Assembly: GCA_023663915.1 (NCBI GenBank)
Contig: JAMPGN010000127.1
Location: forward strand, 1 to 12,471
Length of the DNA: 12,471 nt
Direction of reading: 5' to 3'
DNA from: Eubacterium sp.
GTDB taxonomy: Bacteria; Bacillota_A; Clostridia; Lachnospirales; Lachnospiraceae
Made by a program: the position numbers and the translations under genes. The notes beneath the pieces are model-generated. The model was given only the letters and a program-made list of their open reading frames with translations, did not search any database and had not been told where the DNA came from. How positions within the stretch are numbered: the stretch's first letter is position 1; each line of letters starts with the position of its first letter. Below are positions 1 to 7,372 of the stretch, in pieces.

Positions 1-125
1 TCTATGTGCAGACGGGTGATGGAATCCTCAAGATTACGGCAGTACAGCCGGAAGGAAAGAAACGCATGGCAGTCAGGGACTTTCTTCTAGGGTATCCTGT
101 CAAGGCAGGAGAGAAGCTGGGATAG
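1..125 (+). CDS. fmt: Methionyl-tRNA formyltransferase, C-terminal end (partial)
   Basis: This is the 3' end of a gene that begins before the window. Reading from base 3 gives 40 residues ending GYPVKAGEKLG and a TAG stop at 123-125. The segment TGDGILKI, then a Q-x-EGKKRM-like stretch (QPEGKKRM) and DFLLGY, matches the C-terminal OB-like domain of Fmt. Fmt formylates Met-tRNA for initiation, using 10-formyl-tetrahydrofolate, in the cytoplasm. The catalytic N-terminal domain is not in the window. The gene order downstream (rsmB, rlmN, prpC, prkC, rsgA) is the one that follows fmt in Bacillus subtilis, which supports the call even though only the tail is visible. Confidence 0.9.
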   Translation, partial: YVQTGDGILKITAVQPEGKKRMAVRDFLLGYPVKAGEKLG

Positions 126-147
126 CGGCAGGATGCAGTAACCTTTG

Positions 148-160
148 CAAGACAGTCTTG
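148..160. repeat. 13-bp perfect inverted repeat between fmt and the peptidase gene
   Basis: CAAGAC-A-GTCTTG is a perfect palindrome around one central base, extended by two further pairs (TT/AA) after one mismatch. It lies in the 73-bp gap between fmt and the metallopeptidase, about 38 bp before that start codon. It is not followed by a T-run, so it is not a standard terminator. It could be a small operator or an mRNA hairpin. The function is unknown. Confidence 0.4.
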
Positions 161-198
161 AAATATGATGCAATGCGTGCAGAAAGGAAGGAAACAGT

Positions 199-915
199 AT
201 GGGACATTACGGTTATTATGGATATTATTATGATCCGACTTACTTTTTGGTGTTGATCGGGGCGGTTTTGTGTATCTGGGCGCAGATGCGCGTCAGTTCC
301 ACCTACAAGAAGTATTCGCGCATCAGAAGCAGGAGCGGGATGACGGGAGCGCAGGCGGCGCAGAGAATCCTGCAGATGTCGGGCATCTATGATGTGCGCA
401 TCGAGCATGTGAGAGGCGAACTGACAGACCACTATGACCCTTCTAACAAAGTCCTGCGCTTGTCCGATTCCGTGTACGGGTCTAACTCCATAGCGGCGAT
501 CGGCGTTGCGGCGCATGAGTGCGGACATGCGGTGCAGCATGATAAAGGCTACGCGCCGTTGTCGATACGGACAGCGCTTGTGCCTGCGGCGAATATCGGT
601 TCTAAGGCAGGAATACCGCTCATCCTTCTGGGCGCTCTATTGGGAATGAATCAGCTATTAATCCAGATTGGTATCTGGGTATTTGCGCTGGCAGTGCTTT
701 TTCAAGTGGTAACGCTTCCCGTGGAGTTTAACGCATCGAGCAGGGCGCTTGCGATGCTGGGGGATTACGGCATGCTGGAACGGGATGAGACGAGTGGCTG
801 CCGGAAAGTATTGTCTGCGGCGGCGCTCACCTATGTGGCGGCTGCTGCATCGGCGATCTTACAGCTTCTCAGACTGATCCTTCTGTTTGGCAATAACAAC
901 CGGCGGAGGGACTAA
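199..915 (+). CDS. YugP-family membrane zinc metallopeptidase
   Basis: This is a 238-aa predicted membrane protease of the Zn_peptidase_2 (YugP) family. The HEXXH zinc motif is seen as HECGH at residues 106-110, inside a GVAAHECGHAVQH block. A likely third ligand is E176 in VEFNASSRA. The family block LTDHYDPSNKVLRLS lies at residues 75-89. Hydrophobic segments at about 15-31, 138-150, 155-175 and 205-230 place it in the membrane with the active site between the first and second. The N-terminus is tyrosine-rich, with eight Tyr in the first 15 residues, which is usual for clostridial members as far as I recall. The ATG has a good ribosome binding site (AGGAAGG at about 185-191). The substrate is unknown. 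Its position between fmt and rsmB differs from Bacillus, where yugP is elsewhere. The length fits the family. Confidence 0.9.
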   Translation: MGHYGYYGYYYDPTYFLVLIGAVLCIWAQMRVSSTYKKYSRIRSRSGMTGAQAAQRILQMSGIYDVRIEHVRGELTDHYDPSNKVLRLSDSVYGSNSIAAIGVAAHECGHAVQHDKGYAPLSIRTALVPAANIGSKAGIPLILLGALLGMNQLLIQIGIWVFALAVLFQVVTLPVEFNASSRALAMLGDYGMLERDETSGCRKVLSAAALTYVAAAASAILQLLRLILLFGNNNRRRD

Positions 916-924
916 GAATCTTGG

Positions 925-1018
925 ACAGGATGGAGACTGCTGAGTGGGGAAGATTCGGATAGGAGAGCCGCAGAGTGGTGAAAATTAGGATAGGAGAGCT
1001 GCGGATTGGCGAAGATTA
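925..1018 (+). repeat. 31-bp tandem repeat duplicating the rsmB initiation region
   Basis: Two adjacent 31-bp units, 942-972 and 973-1003, match at 26 of 31 positions. A third, partial unit starts at 1004 and runs into the rsmB coding sequence, matching well to about 1018. A more degenerate copy may precede them near 925-943. Each of the three clear units has a start codon at the same place: GTG 944, GTG 975 and TTG 1006. Units 1 and 2 each carry the AGGAGAG ribosome binding site for the start in the next unit. The upstream starts would give 14- to 15-residue peptides beginning MGKIRIGE (stop TAG at 986) and MVKIRIGE (stop TAA at 1017), next to MAKINVRE of RsmB. The array therefore looks like repeated duplication of the gene's own 5' end. 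Confidence 0.75.
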
Positions 1019-2373
1019 ATGTGAGGGAGATCGTTCTGGATATTTTGCTGGAACTGTCGAAACAAAAGGAATACAGTAATATTCTGATTGCGTCTGTCCT
1101 TGCGAAATACGATTATTTAGAGGGCAGGGAAAAGGCGTTTGTCAAGCGGGTAAGCGAGGGCGCGATCGAGCGCAGGATACAGATCGACTATGTGCTCGAC
1201 CAGTTTTCCAAAGTTCCGGTGCGGAAGATGAAACCGCTTATCCGGGAACTTTTGCGGATGAGCGTCTATCAGATTCTTTTTATGGAAAATATTCCCGATG
1301 CCGCGATCTGCAATGAGGCGGTGGAACTCGCGAAGAAAAGAGGGTTCCGCTCGCTTCAAGGCTATGTCAATGGCGTTTTGCGCTCGATCACAAGGAAGAA
1401 AGACGCGATTGCATATCCGGACCGGGATGCGCAGTACAGGGAATATCTGTCTGTCTGCTATTCGATGCCCGGATGGCTGGTGGAGCATTTCTGCGGCGTG
1501 TACGGTGAAGAGGCGTGTGAGAAGATATTGCAGTCTTTTTTGAAAAGGGGCGCGGTTGGAATCCGGTTACAGGAGACGCTTGATGAGGCGCAGCGGGAAA
1601 GTCTGATCCAAACATGGCAGCAGGCGGGAGTAGAGGTAACAAGACATCCGTATCTGCCCTATGCCGTCGAGGTGCAGAAGACCGAAGGCATTCACAGCCT
1701 TGCGGGATATGACGAGGGGGCTTTCGCGGTACAGGATGTCAGTTCCATGCTCGTGGTCGAAGCCGCAGGCATACGACAGGGCAACACGGTGATCGACGTG
1801 TGCGCAGCCCCCGGTGGCAAGGCGTTGCACGCGGCGGCGAAACTGGCAGGCACGGGACGGGTTATCGCCTGTGACCTATCATCGTATAAGACCGATAAAA
1901 TCAAAGAGAACGCGGATAGGCTGAATGTGACAAATGTATCAGTAAGAGAGCAGGATGCCCGCATGAAGGATGAGACGTTCGTCGGGCAGGCGGATGTGCT
2001 GCTTGCCGATGTACCGTGTTCGGGACTCGGCGTGATCGGTAAGAAACAGGATATCAAATACCGTGTGACCGAAAAGTCCATGGCGGAAATTGTCGCGTTA
2101 CAGAAGGAGATTGTGGCAAATGTGGTACAATATCTGAAACCACAGGGAGTTATGATGTACAGCACATGCACCATGAACCCGGCGGAGAATGAAGAGATGG
2201 TCGGGTGGATCTGCAGTGAATACGATATGGAGCCGGAGAGCATGGCGCAGACAATGCCGGAAGAACTTCGCGAAACGGCTAAGAAAGGATATATCCAGCT
2301 CTTGCCAGGGATACACGGCACGGATGGGTTTTTTATCGCCAGACTGCGCCGGAAAGCGGAAAATGCAGGATAA
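1006..2373 (+). CDS. rsmB: 16S rRNA (cytosine-967 C5)-methyltransferase RsmB
   Basis: This 455-aa enzyme methylates C967 (E. coli numbering) of 16S rRNA using S-adenosylmethionine. Residues 4 to about 130 form the NusB-like RNA-binding domain. The methyltransferase domain follows, with the SAM-binding loop VIDVCAAPGGKALHAA at 262-277 and motif IV DVPCSG with Cys338. Motif VI YSTCT carries Cys388, the expected nucleophile by comparison with E. coli Cys389. The protein ends in the usual GTDGFFIARLRR. The start is a TTG at 1006, chosen because AGGAGAG at 992-998 is well spaced and the translation begins MAKINVREIVLDIL, as family members do. A GTG at 1021 is an alternative. The start lies in the last copy of a 31-bp tandem repeat. 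The gene sits 3 bp before the rlmN start, so the two are probably cotranslated. Confidence 0.95.
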   Translation: MAKINVREIVLDILLELSKQKEYSNILIASVLAKYDYLEGREKAFVKRVSEGAIERRIQIDYVLDQFSKVPVRKMKPLIRELLRMSVYQILFMENIPDAAICNEAVELAKKRGFRSLQGYVNGVLRSITRKKDAIAYPDRDAQYREYLSVCYSMPGWLVEHFCGVYGEEACEKILQSFLKRGAVGIRLQETLDEAQRESLIQTWQQAGVEVTRHPYLPYAVEVQKTEGIHSLAGYDEGAFAVQDVSSMLVVEAAGIRQGNTVIDVCAAPGGKALHAAAKLAGTGRVIACDLSSYKTDKIKENADRLNVTNVSVREQDARMKDETFVGQADVLLADVPCSGLGVIGKKQDIKYRVTEKSMAEIVALQKEIVANVVQYLKPQGVMMYSTCTMNPAENEEMVGWICSEYDMEPESMAQTMPEELRETAKKGYIQLLPGIHGTDGFFIARLRRKAENAG

Positions 2374-2376
2374 GAG

Positions 2377-3417
2377 ATGATGGAACACAGAAAAGACATA
2401 AAATCCCTCACGTTGGAACAGCTTCGGGAAGAGATGGAAGCCATGGGCGAGAAGCCTTTCCGGGCGAAACAATTATATGAGTGGATGCACAAAAAACAGG
2501 CGGCGGGATATGAAGAAATGACGAATATTTCTGCGACACTGGCAGATAAATGCAGGGAGCGGTATCATTACACTCATCTTGTGCCCGTCCGTATCCAGGA
2601 GTCGAAGATTGACGGAACGCGGAAGTATCTTTTTAAGCTGGCGGATGGTCATATGGTGGAGAGTGTGTGGATGCGCTATATGCACGGCAACAGCGTGTGT
2701 ATCTCCTCACAGGTGGGATGCCGTATGGGATGCCGTTTCTGTGCCTCCACGCTGGACGGGCTGGAACGAAACCTGCTTCCCTCGGAAATGATCGACCAGA
2801 TTTATGCGGTTATCCGGCATACCGGAGAGCGGGTGTCCAATGTAGTGGTCATGGGCAGTGGTGAGCCGATGGACAATTATGATAATCTGTTACGGTTCCT
2901 TACGCTCCTGACGGATGAAAACGGTCTCCATACCAGCCAGAGAAACGTTACCGTATCTACCTGCGGGATTGTGCCTAAGATGAGGCAGCTCGCGGACAGA
3001 AAGCTGCAGATCACATTGGCAATCTCCCTGCATGCGGCGACAGACGAGAAGAGAAGACAGCTTATGCCGGTTGCCGACAGCTATTGTCTGAGTGAACTGA
3101 TCGAGGCATGCAGATACTATTTTGAGCAGACGGGGAGACGGATCACTTTTGAATACAGTCTGGTTAAGGATTTCAATGATACGGACGGGGACGCGGGGCA
3201 GCTTGCTGCGCTGGTGAAAGGGCTGAATTGTCATGTCAATCTGATCCCGGTCAACCCGGTTAAAGAGCGGGATTATGTACAGTCCGAGAGGCGCACGGTG
3301 GAGGCGTTCAAAAATAAACTTGAAAAAACTGGAATTAATGTTACTATTAGAAGGGAAATGGGCCGGGATATCGACGGCGCCTGCGGACAGCTCAGACGCA
3401 GGTACATGAAACAATAG
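2377..3417 (+). CDS. rlmN: Dual-specificity 23S rRNA/tRNA adenine C2-methyltransferase RlmN
   Basis: This 346-aa radical-SAM enzyme makes m2A at position 2503 of 23S rRNA and at A37 of some tRNAs. The [4Fe-4S] ligands are in CRMGCRFC (Cys115, Cys119, Cys122). The two mechanistic cysteines are both present: Cys108 in SVCISSQVGC and Cys336 in DGACGQL, which carries the transient methyl group in the known mechanism. MGSGEPMDNYDN (159-170) is the family's GEP block in the SAM-binding region. The length and N-terminal helical domain are normal. It starts 3 bp after the rsmB stop. Two adjacent ATGs (2377, 2380) are both possible behind GCAGGA at 2365-2370. It carries no Cfr-like features beyond the shared fold, and the operon position fits RlmN. 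Confidence 0.95.
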   Translation: MMEHRKDIKSLTLEQLREEMEAMGEKPFRAKQLYEWMHKKQAAGYEEMTNISATLADKCRERYHYTHLVPVRIQESKIDGTRKYLFKLADGHMVESVWMRYMHGNSVCISSQVGCRMGCRFCASTLDGLERNLLPSEMIDQIYAVIRHTGERVSNVVVMGSGEPMDNYDNLLRFLTLLTDENGLHTSQRNVTVSTCGIVPKMRQLADRKLQITLAISLHAATDEKRRQLMPVADSYCLSELIEACRYYFEQTGRRITFEYSLVKDFNDTDGDAGQLAALVKGLNCHVNLIPVNPVKERDYVQSERRTVEAFKNKLEKTGINVTIRREMGRDIDGACGQLRRRYMKQ

Positions 3418-3455
3418 AGCAGTATAGCAATCATAATATCCGGGAGGAAAATACA

Positions 3456-4202
3456 GTGCTTAGATCCTATGCGATAACGGATATCGGCCGGAAAAGAAAA
3501 CTGAATCAGGATTTTATCTATCTGTCGGAGACACCGATCGGCAATCTGCCGAACGTGTTTATTGTAGCGGACGGCATGGGCGGACACAAAGCGGGAGATT
3601 ATGCGTCCCGCTATGCGGTGGAGACCGTGGTGAATGCAATAGGAACTTCTTTTGAGAAGAATCCTGTGAAAATTCTGGGGAAGGCGATCGAGAAAGCGAA
3701 TGCGCTCATCCGCCAGAGGGCACGTGAGGAAGTGGCTTACAGTGGCATGGGAACTACAATAGTCGTTGCCACCTGCATCGGAAGCTATCTGGAAGTGGCG
3801 AATGTGGGCGACAGCAGGCTCTATGTCGTAGGCGATACGATCCGGCAGATCACAGAGGATCATTCACTGGTGGAAGAGATGGTGCGGATGGGTAGTATTG
3901 ACAAAGAGTCCGCAAGAAATCATCCCGATAAGAATATCATTACGAGGGCGATCGGGGCAAGAGATTATATAGAGGCAGATTTTTTTGATCTGGAACTGCA
4001 GCCAGGCGATATGGTTTTGTTATGTTCTGATGGTTTGACTAACATGGTGGAGGACGAGGCGATACGCCAGATCTTGACAAACGGCAGAAGCCTCAAGGAC
4101 AGGGTGGAAGAATTGGTGGAAACAGCAAACCAAAACGGCGGCAAAGATAATATTTCCGCGATAGTGATTGAACCGTTAGCAGACGAGGTGAAGTATGATT
4201 AA
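3456..4202 (+). CDS. prpC: PP2C-family Ser/Thr protein phosphatase (PrpC/Stp)
   Basis: This 248-aa cytoplasmic PPM/PP2C phosphatase is expected to reverse phosphorylation by the PASTA kinase encoded next to it. Metal-binding motifs are intact: GRKRKLNQD with Asp19, VADGMGGH with Asp39, GMGTT at 97-101, NVGDSR with Asp119, CSDGL with Asp192, and GGKDNIS with Asp231. The start is a GTG at 3456 behind a strong GGGAGGAAA site (3442-3450), giving MLRSYAITDIGRKR, the usual start for this family. The 38-bp gap after rlmN shows no clear terminator. Its last 8 bases overlap the kinase gene, so production of the two enzymes is probably translationally coupled. The length is typical for bacterial Stp proteins. 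Confidence 0.94.
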   Translation: MLRSYAITDIGRKRKLNQDFIYLSETPIGNLPNVFIVADGMGGHKAGDYASRYAVETVVNAIGTSFEKNPVKILGKAIEKANALIRQRAREEVAYSGMGTTIVVATCIGSYLEVANVGDSRLYVVGDTIRQITEDHSLVEEMVRMGSIDKESARNHPDKNIITRAIGARDYIEADFFDLELQPGDMVLLCSDGLTNMVEDEAIRQILTNGRSLKDRVEELVETANQNGGKDNISAIVIEPLADEVKYD

Positions 4203-6300
4203 GATAGGAATGATGATAGGTGATCGGTACGAGGTTCTGGAAAGAATCGGCACCGGCGGCATGTCAGATGTATATAAAGCAAAAGACCATAAACTGAACC
4301 GTTTTGTCGCGGTGAAGGTCTTGAAACAGGAGTTTAGCGAGAACGCGAATTTTGTCTCGAAATTCCGGATCGAGGCGCAGGCGGCGGCGGGGCTTATGCA
4401 TCCGAATATCGTCAATGTGTATGATGTCGGGGAAGAGAGCGATGTCTACTATATCGTTATGGAGCTGGTGGAAGGCATCACCCTAAAGAAATATATTGAG
4501 AAAAAGGCGCGGCTGTCCGTCAAAGAGGCGATCAGCATCGCGATCCAGGTGTCGATGGGGATCGAGGCGGCGCACAATAACCATATTATCCACCGCGATA
4601 TCAAGCCGCAGAATATTATTATCTCCAAAGAAGGTAAAGTCAAAGTGACAGATTTCGGTATCGCGAAGGCGGCTACCAGCAATACAATCACTTCCAATGT
4701 CATGGGATCGGTGCATTACACTTCGCCGGAGCAGGCGAGGGGCGGATACAGCGACGAGAAGAGTGATATTTATTCCCTCGGCATCACGATGTTTGAGATG
4801 CTTACGGGCAGAGTCCCTTTTAACGGGGAGACGACGGTGGCGATCGCCATCAAACATATCCAGGAGGAAATGCCGTCTCCTAGGGAGTACGTGCCGGAGA
4901 TTCCCATCAGCGTGGAGCAGATCGTATGCAAATGTTGTCAGAAAAGCCCGGACAGAAGATACCAGTCCATGGGAGAACTGGTCACGGATTTAAAGCAGTC
5001 TTTAATCAATCCCGATGAAGATTTCGTCAAGGTGATCGATCCTGACGAAGAAGCGTCCACGAGAATGATCACGGACAGGGATATGGTACAGATCAAGAGG
5101 CAGTCTGACAAAAGAGATTACATGGACGAAACGATGCGCCTTAAGAAAAACAGTGAGCGCTACTATGAGGAAGATGATGAGGACGAAGACGAGGATTGGG
5201 ATGATGACGATGAGGATTACGATCCCAAGATGGAGAAGATCACCACGATCCTTGCTGTGGTGGCGGCGCTCCTGATCGGCTTTATCGTGCTTTTCCTCGT
5301 CGGAAAAACGTTTGGCGTGTTCCATTTTGGGGAAGAGACGGACAACAATGCAGCACAGGAAGAAGAAGTGGAAAAAGTAAAGATGATCCGCGTCGTCGGT
5401 CTGAACGTGGAAGACGCAAAACGCCAGCTGCTAGAACTCGGACTGACTCCGGAAATTCAGTATGAAGTGAACACGGCATATCCCGTGGGCACCGTTCTTC
5501 GCGCCAGCGCGCAGGATGGTATCATGATCGAGAAAAACACGGTCATTGTGATGACGGTAGCACAGGGGACGGAAGGCGTGAAAGTCCCGTCGGTGACAGG
5601 CAAGTCGGAATCGGAAGCGACCTCTATCCTGGAACAAGAAGGCTTCGTAGTCAATGTGACACAGAGTTATGACGCTGCGGTGGAAAAAGGATATGTGATC
5701 TCGCAGTCGCCGGAGGCGGACACCTCGGCGCCGGAAGGCTCGTCTATTACACTCCGCGTAAGCCAGGGGGCGGAAGACAATAAAGTCAGGGTGCCTAACG
5801 TGATCGGACTGACGGAAATGGATGCAACCGTGAGTCTTACGGAGAGTGGATTGGTTGTGGGGACGATCACACAGACAACGAATGAAGATGCGTCACTGAT
5901 TGATCTGGTGTGCTACCAGAGTTATTCCGTGGGTTCCTATGTCGATAAAGGTACAGCGATAGATATCCGGATCAGTACTGGGCCTTCCGAAGTGACATAC
6001 CGTTATTCCGAAGGGATCACTGCGCCGACAGAAGACACTGACTACCGGGGCGGCATGGAAGTTGACGTCACGGTCACGACGGCGGACGGCACACAGCTTC
6101 TCAGCACGAGGACGGCGACTTTCCCTGTGGCGGTCAACTATACGGGTATCAAGTCGGCAAACGGTGTGATTACGTTCCATTTTACCGTGCAAAGAGAAGG
6201 GAGTATTACCAGAGATCCGGAGACAGGGCAAGAAGTGATCAGCGATCCTGTCACAGAGGAAAAGACAGTAACGAGAAACGTCAATTTCGTTCAAGAATAG
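4195..6300 (+). CDS. prkC: PASTA-domain Ser/Thr protein kinase (PrkC/StkP-like)
   Basis: This 701-aa single-pass membrane kinase senses peptidoglycan fragments or lipid II in known homologues. The kinase domain (about 11-270) has the glycine loop RIGTGGMSDVYKA, Lys41, Glu60 in helix C, HRDIKPQN (133-140, catalytic Asp135), DFG at 153-155 and a Thr/Ser-rich activation loop before SPEQ. A juxtamembrane linker carries a very acidic tract at 324-344, followed by one TM helix at about 349-370. Outside are three PASTA repeats (about 398-457, 461-525, 530-597), the latter two with VPSVTG and VPNVIG starts, then a roughly 100-residue beta-rich C-terminal domain I cannot name. The ATG overlaps prpC by 8 bp and has GAGGTG upstream. 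MIKIGMMIGDRYEVLERIG is a standard N-terminus, so this start is preferred to Met6 or Met7. Confidence 0.95.
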   Translation: MIKIGMMIGDRYEVLERIGTGGMSDVYKAKDHKLNRFVAVKVLKQEFSENANFVSKFRIEAQAAAGLMHPNIVNVYDVGEESDVYYIVMELVEGITLKKYIEKKARLSVKEAISIAIQVSMGIEAAHNNHIIHRDIKPQNIIISKEGKVKVTDFGIAKAATSNTITSNVMGSVHYTSPEQARGGYSDEKSDIYSLGITMFEMLTGRVPFNGETTVAIAIKHIQEEMPSPREYVPEIPISVEQIVCKCCQKSPDRRYQSMGELVTDLKQSLINPDEDFVKVIDPDEEASTRMITDRDMVQIKRQSDKRDYMDETMRLKKNSERYYEEDDEDEDEDWDDDDEDYDPKMEKITTILAVVAALLIGFIVLFLVGKTFGVFHFGEETDNNAAQEEEVEKVKMIRVVGLNVEDAKRQLLELGLTPEIQYEVNTAYPVGTVLRASAQDGIMIEKNTVIVMTVAQGTEGVKVPSVTGKSESEATSILEQEGFVVNVTQSYDAAVEKGYVISQSPEADTSAPEGSSITLRVSQGAEDNKVRVPNVIGLTEMDATVSLTESGLVVGTITQTTNEDASLIDLVCYQSYSVGSYVDKGTAIDIRISTGPSEVTYRYSEGITAPTEDTDYRGGMEVDVTVTTADGTQLLSTRTATFPVAVNYTGIKSANGVITFHFTVQREGSITRDPETGQEVISDPVTEEKTVTRNVNFVQE

Positions 6301-6310
6301 GGACGTGGGT

Positions 6311-7189
6311 ATGCAGGGCAAGATCATCAAAGGAATCGCGGGATTTTATTATGTTTATGTAGAGGGACATGGCACTTACGAGTGTAAGGCGAAAGGCATT
6401 TTCCGCAAAGACCATGTGAAGCCGTTAGTGGGAGATGATGTGGTTGTGGACGTGATCGACGAGGGGGAAATGACGGGCAATATTCGTCAGATTCTGCCGC
6501 GCAAGAGTGCACTGATACGTCCGGCGGTCGCCAATGTGGATCAAGCGCTCATCCTTTTTGCGATTGTGAAACCGAATCCGAATTTTAATCTGTTGGATAG
6601 ATTCTTAATCCGCATGGAGCGGCAGTGCCTTCCGACGATCATATGTTTTAATAAGCAGGACATTGCGTCCGCGCAGGAGAAAGAAGCCTTGCGGCACTCT
6701 TATGAGACCTGCGGCTATCGGGTATTGTTTGTCAGCGCATTGGAGAATGAGGGAATCGAGCAGGTCAGGGAGCTTCTGGCGGGTAAGACGACCACAGTGG
6801 CAGGTCCCAGCGGAGTTGGAAAGTCTTCCCTCATTAACAGACTTGCACCCGAAGCGAATATGGAGACGGGTGAGATTAGTGTTAAGATCGAGAGGGGAAA
6901 GCATACCACGAGACATTCGGAACTCATAGCTTTAGGGGAAGAGACCTATATCGTGGATACACCCGGCTTTACATCCCTCGATATTTCTGAGATCACGAAG
7001 GAAGAGCTGGGACAGTATTATCCCGAATTTGTGCAGTATGAACCATACTGTAAATTCAGTGGATGTGCACATATCAGCGAGCCTTCCTGCGGCGTGAAAG
7101 ACGCGGTGGCGGAAGGGAAGATCAGCAGGGTGAGGTATGAGAATTATAAGGTGCTGTATCAGGAGTTGAAGGATGTGAGGAGGTATTGA
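6311..7189 (+). CDS. rsgA: Ribosome small-subunit-dependent GTPase RsgA
   Basis: RsgA is a circularly permuted GTPase that acts in late 30S subunit assembly. In this 292-aa protein an N-terminal OB-fold (about 1-65) is followed by G4 FNKQD (113-117), G5-like VSALENEG, G1 GPSGVGKSS (165-173), a G2 region GKHTTRHSEL and G3 VDTPG (215-219). The permuted G4-G1-G3 order is the hallmark of the family. The C-terminal zinc-binding motif is seen as Cys247, Cys252, His254 and Cys260. I start it at ATG 6311 (MQGKIIKGIAGFYYV, the family N-terminus, with AGGGA at 6299-6303) rather than GTG 6305, which is too close to that site. It follows prkC by 10 bp. AGGAGG at 7178-7183, within its last codons, may be the ribosome binding site of a gene no longer present. 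Confidence 0.94.
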   Translation: MQGKIIKGIAGFYYVYVEGHGTYECKAKGIFRKDHVKPLVGDDVVVDVIDEGEMTGNIRQILPRKSALIRPAVANVDQALILFAIVKPNPNFNLLDRFLIRMERQCLPTIICFNKQDIASAQEKEALRHSYETCGYRVLFVSALENEGIEQVRELLAGKTTTVAGPSGVGKSSLINRLAPEANMETGEISVKIERGKHTTRHSELIALGEETYIVDTPGFTSLDISEITKEELGQYYPEFVQYEPYCKFSGCAHISEPSCGVKDAVAEGKISRVRYENYKVLYQELKDVRRY

Positions 7190-7195
7190 AACCGC

Positions 7196-7238
7196 AGGGG
7201 CATATGATATCACATCCTGTAGCGAAAACCCCCTTTTT
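7196..7238 (+). terminator. Possible weak terminator after rsgA
   Basis: AGGGG at 7196-7200 can pair with CCCCT at 7230-7234, followed by a short T-run to 7238. The stem is only 5 bp and the loop is long (29 nt), so this is a weak candidate. It sits where the housekeeping operon would be expected to end, before a new promoter. Confidence 0.25.
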
Positions 7239-7243
7239 CATAG

Positions 7244-7284
7244 CAAAGTGAATACAGGAATAATAAAAATTCACAAAAACTTTG
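7244..7284. repeat. Interrupted inverted repeat upstream of the small-ORF promoter
   Basis: GTGAAT (7248-7253) and ATTCAC (7269-7274) form a perfect 6-bp inverted repeat with a 15-base spacer. An outer pair, CAAAG (7244-7248, sharing one base) and CTTTG (7280-7284), extends the symmetry. It lies directly before the proposed -35 element and could be an operator for autoregulation of the small-protein/acetyltransferase pair. This is AT-rich DNA, so chance is a real alternative. Confidence 0.3.
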
Positions 7285-7313
7285 TTGCAATAACCTCCAT
7301 AAGATAATAAAAT
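7285..7313 (+). promoter_or_regulatory. Candidate sigma-A-type promoter for the small-protein/GNAT pair
   Basis: TTGCAA (7285-7290) and TAAAAT (7308-7313) are separated by 17 bp, with four and five of six matches to the -35 and -10 consensus. This places transcription start at about 7320, some 50 bp before the ATG at 7373. A second reading, TTGTTG (7282-7287) with GATAAT (7303-7308) and a 15-bp spacer, is possible but weaker. Confidence 0.5.
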
Positions 7314-7372
7314 AAAGGCAGGAAAGTATGAAGCATGACAGAAAAGCCATACTAACAAAGGAGGTGTTTTTT

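Noticed and set aside
1692..2492. Long minus-strand reading frame of 266 codons
   Set aside because: It lies antisense to rsmB and the start of rlmN, whose motifs are clear, and its translation is Ser/Cys-rich with no recognisable domain. It is a shadow frame.
6305..6310. GTG start of rsgA two codons upstream
   Set aside because: The only Shine-Dalgarno-like motif (AGGGA, 6299-6303) is 1 base from the GTG but 7 from ATG 6311, and family members begin at the MQGKI position.
7186..7251. Possible 21-codon frame from TTG 7186 behind AGGAGG, as a degraded gene start
   Set aside because: The TTG is only 2 bases from AGGAGG and the peptide does not resemble the N-terminus of Rpe or any known protein.
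7328..7372. Upstream start for the 64-aa protein
   Set aside because: It would place the near-perfect AAGGAGGTG site inside the coding region and lacks its own ribosome binding site.
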